Below, one piece after another: positions 61,735 through 64,000 of a stretch of DNA of 64,000 nt. Within the stretch, counting starts at the first letter, position 1. Each line of letters begins with the position of its first letter. A program made the position numbers and the translations under genes. Source of the stretch: Steromphala cineraria (Eukaryota; Mollusca; Gastropoda; Trochida; Trochidae); the NCBI GenBank assembly GCA_916613615.1, contig OU744727.1, forward strand, positions 17,182,093 through 17,246,092. Direction: 5' to 3'. Below the pieces are notes generated by a model, which ran no database searches, was not told the origin of the DNA, and worked only from the letters and a program-made list of their open reading frames with translations.

Positions 61735-61740
61735 AATAAA
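61735..61740 (+). promoter_or_regulatory. Candidate polyadenylation signal of gene C
   Basis: AATAAA about 257 bp after the stop of gene C, inside a flank that is conserved with gene B. Confidence 0.4.
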
Positions 61741-62103
61741 TGTTCAGCTGCTGTCTTCCGTAATGGCTTAATTTGCATTTATACCTGCTTTACCACAACT
61801 TGAAATAATCTGACGTGGTGAGTTTACTTGTACCTTCTGTTGGTCACATCTGTCTGTTCCTTTTCTGAACACCGACGTTATTCCCTGTATGGAAATATTT
61901 TTCTTTGTCATGTATATTTTATTTTCAAAGATTATTATGCAATCTTTTATACTCGTTTATCATCTACATGAATCGCTTGGCGATTAAGTTTGATTAAATC
62001 TTAGTTCATGTAAATTGTTTACTGTTTTATAAAGGGTGAGGTGTAAATACAAGTATCTGCCTCTCTGTCTATCTGCCTGTCTGACGAATCTGACCAACCA
62101 TGC

Positions 62104-62472
62104 TTAAAGGGGCAGTAGCACGTTTTTTTAGGAGGAATATAAGGTGATGTCAGGTAAATGAAAATTATTGGTTCCATTTGATTGATAATTTAACTAAATG
62201 AATCAGTAGTAATTCAAATATATAATATTAAGTTTAGCCATGCGATTCCATTTTCTATCACAAACTGAATTAAAGGTGTTCACACAAAATGGCCGCCAAT
62301 GGATTTTATGTCAAGGAATCTTTATACTTTGTCTTCTGACCATGGATGATTGATTTGTCACAGTTATGAGATTTTTGACACTATCAAAATAATACATTAA
62401 GCATTAACGTTCAATTATCAGTGATTTTTTTTAAATATAAAATTTTCAAAAAACGTGCTACTGCCCCTTTAA
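62104..62472. mobile_element. TTAA-flanked MITE, full copy
   Basis: TTAAAGGGGCAGTAGCACGT to ACGTGCTACTGCCCCTTTAA, 369 bp, with the internal ATGGCCGCCAATGGATTTTA marker. Same family as 1-229, 7023-7345 and 39688-40051. Confidence 0.9.
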
Positions 62473-64000
62473 GAAGAAAATATTATATGAATTCAAACAA
62501 CTGCCAATCTGATTTTGTTGTTTCATCTGTGAGGTTTTATTCGAACCTAAATTCCATATTTGGTGATATAAATTAGGAATATCTCTTTCACACATCCCCC
62601 AATGACAATACATGTTAAAGTTATAAAGAGTTCTACAACATTTTATATCTAAGCGTAAGCCGATATCAAAAGTTTAATTTACCTAGTTATTAGTTAAAAA
62701 CTAATCAACATTGATTTTATTCCAGCTTGTAGCCTTTGTATCTTTATTTCATTTTTTAGTTCATTGTGTTTAAACTAACAATGTTCTTTGTGTCAGTAGT
62801 TTTGAATTCTTTTGTAAATAAAGAATGAGTTTTGTCTCCTTTGCGTGTTCTTTGTTTTTTTCTGATATATTTTGCGTCGGTGTCAAAGCTCCGATCGTTG
62901 TTGGACCATAAACAATTTAACCTATCATTACCAAATTGGATTTTATCCAATTTTCAGTAGTATCTATGTCAACAGTTTGTACCTTTATCTTTTCAAGGGT
63001 AGTTTTCGTCCCGGAGCATAACTCAAAAACTGTTAAGCGACCATTACAAGATATAAAATGTTACCTCTCCATATCATGTAGATGTGCCTTTTGGGGTTTT
63101 GGTCTAAATATAAAAAAATTTCTGTTTCCACGGGAACACTTTGGACATTGCCCTTTTAAAGATAATGATCCTTTCCTAAGAATAATGATTAACACAGGAG
63201 TTGATGCTCTATACTTCTACAGATCATGTAAATGTACAGGGGGTGGTGTTTTATGGTAGAATTGTTTATTGAATTTTAGAAAGGGCCAAGTTGGAGACAT
63301 CTGCTTTTATTATGAGTAAACACGCTCCAGTTGGCAATTGCATTGATATATTTTTGCAGCCTTACACCTCGAAAAAGACCCTATTTGTTTCTGGTTTCGC
63401 CCGCGTTAGTTTCAAAACTTGACATCAAGAATTTTTCCAGATGTTGACAAGGGGGAAAACATGAACTTTAGAAATGTAACTACTTCCTGTTCGTGTTGGG
63501 CTCGAGATATGCTTTTCGCAGTGATAAAGTTTTTATTTTTGTCTATTCCTGTTGAATTCGTTTATGTTTGATAAAAAGTGGAAATAAAACAATTCCGTAT
63601 CATTTCATCACTTTTGTCCGTATGCAAAGATAAGAAACAAAATCACGTTTGTGTCATTGCTTGCAATGCTTCATTGTCCGGTTTTCGATCACAAATAGCA
63701 ACATTCATTTGTTCATTGTCCAAAACTGAAATGATTAGCCGCAAATTTGTGAGAAACGACAAGTATTTTTCAAACAGTTTATCATGTTTTGGCATTTTCC
63801 ACTCTATCACATGGTAATACTAGTCCGCTTTGTAATTCCTAACGACCATACTGAATACAAATTATATTGCAGTAAAAGTTCAAACAAATATGAAATACAA
63901 ACTTCACGAAATGAGATGTATAAAGCGTGTTGAATTTATTCGCTGATCTGACCTAGTTGTTGAATCATATACACATCAGCGAAACATGCTAACAATTCAA
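62473..64000. other. Right flank, no gene recognised
   Basis: AT-rich sequence. A diverged relative of the 16130-16960 repeat (TTTTCGTCCCGGAGCATAACTC) lies near 63005. ORFs of 64-107 codons show no domain and mostly lack ATG starts. Confidence 0.3.

Overview
The window is eukaryotic and animal. It is AT-rich, its genes are split by GT-AG introns, and its non-coding DNA is dense with MITEs, fold-back elements, LINE relics and a tRNA-derived SINE. RING/B-box genes in tandem, AGGTCA-rich repeats and SINE structure suggest a lophotrochozoan, most likely a bivalve mollusc. No species can be named. No rRNA gene, functional tRNA gene or CRISPR array was seen.

Layout. (1) 1-2500: repeats. (2) 2536-4390, minus strand: a large first coding exon of an unrecognised Lys/Arg-rich protein. 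(3) 4.4-12.7 kb: gene-poor DNA with several inverted-repeat elements. (4) 12744-15384, plus strand: gene A, a complete three-exon RING-B-box-coiled-coil (TRIM/RBCC) gene of 422 codons. (5) 15.4-23.1 kb: repeats, a SINE and a minisatellite. (6) 23160-35698, plus: gene B, 13 coding exons, 1333 codons. (7) 35.7-44.3 kb: a LINE relic, a large hairpin and MITEs. (8) 44366-61478, plus: gene C, the tandem paralogue of B, 13 coding exons, 1166 codons. (9) 61.5-64 kb: 3' flank and repeats.

The main result is that genes B and C are each a fusion of a TRIM-type ubiquitin-ligase N-terminus with the C-terminal two thirds of ubinuclein, a subunit of the HIRA histone H3.3 chaperone complex. Exons 1-3 encode RING, two B-boxes and a coiled coil. 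Exons 4-13 encode a basic linker, the ubinuclein middle domain and a Ser/Pro/Gln-rich tail. All intron phases agree. Chaining the exons gives one uninterrupted frame in each paralogue, and both end at an equivalent stop three codons into exon 13. I see no Hpc2-related domain (HRD) or N-terminal HIRA-binding segment of canonical ubinuclein; the RBCC module stands in their place. Gene A carries the same RBCC module without the ubinuclein part and ends in a hydrophobic tail. I infer that B and C could bring RING-dependent ubiquitination to histones or DNA. No function is shown by the sequence.

Secondary points of interest: a 111-bp tandem array in C (three units in B) that repeats the exon 7 splice donor; 143 bp of exon 9 identical between B and C; a decayed duplicate of the end of exon 5 in both genes; three Mutator-like fold-back elements with 9-10 bp target duplications; a TTAA-flanked MITE family; and an intronic element in C full of nuclear-receptor half-sites.
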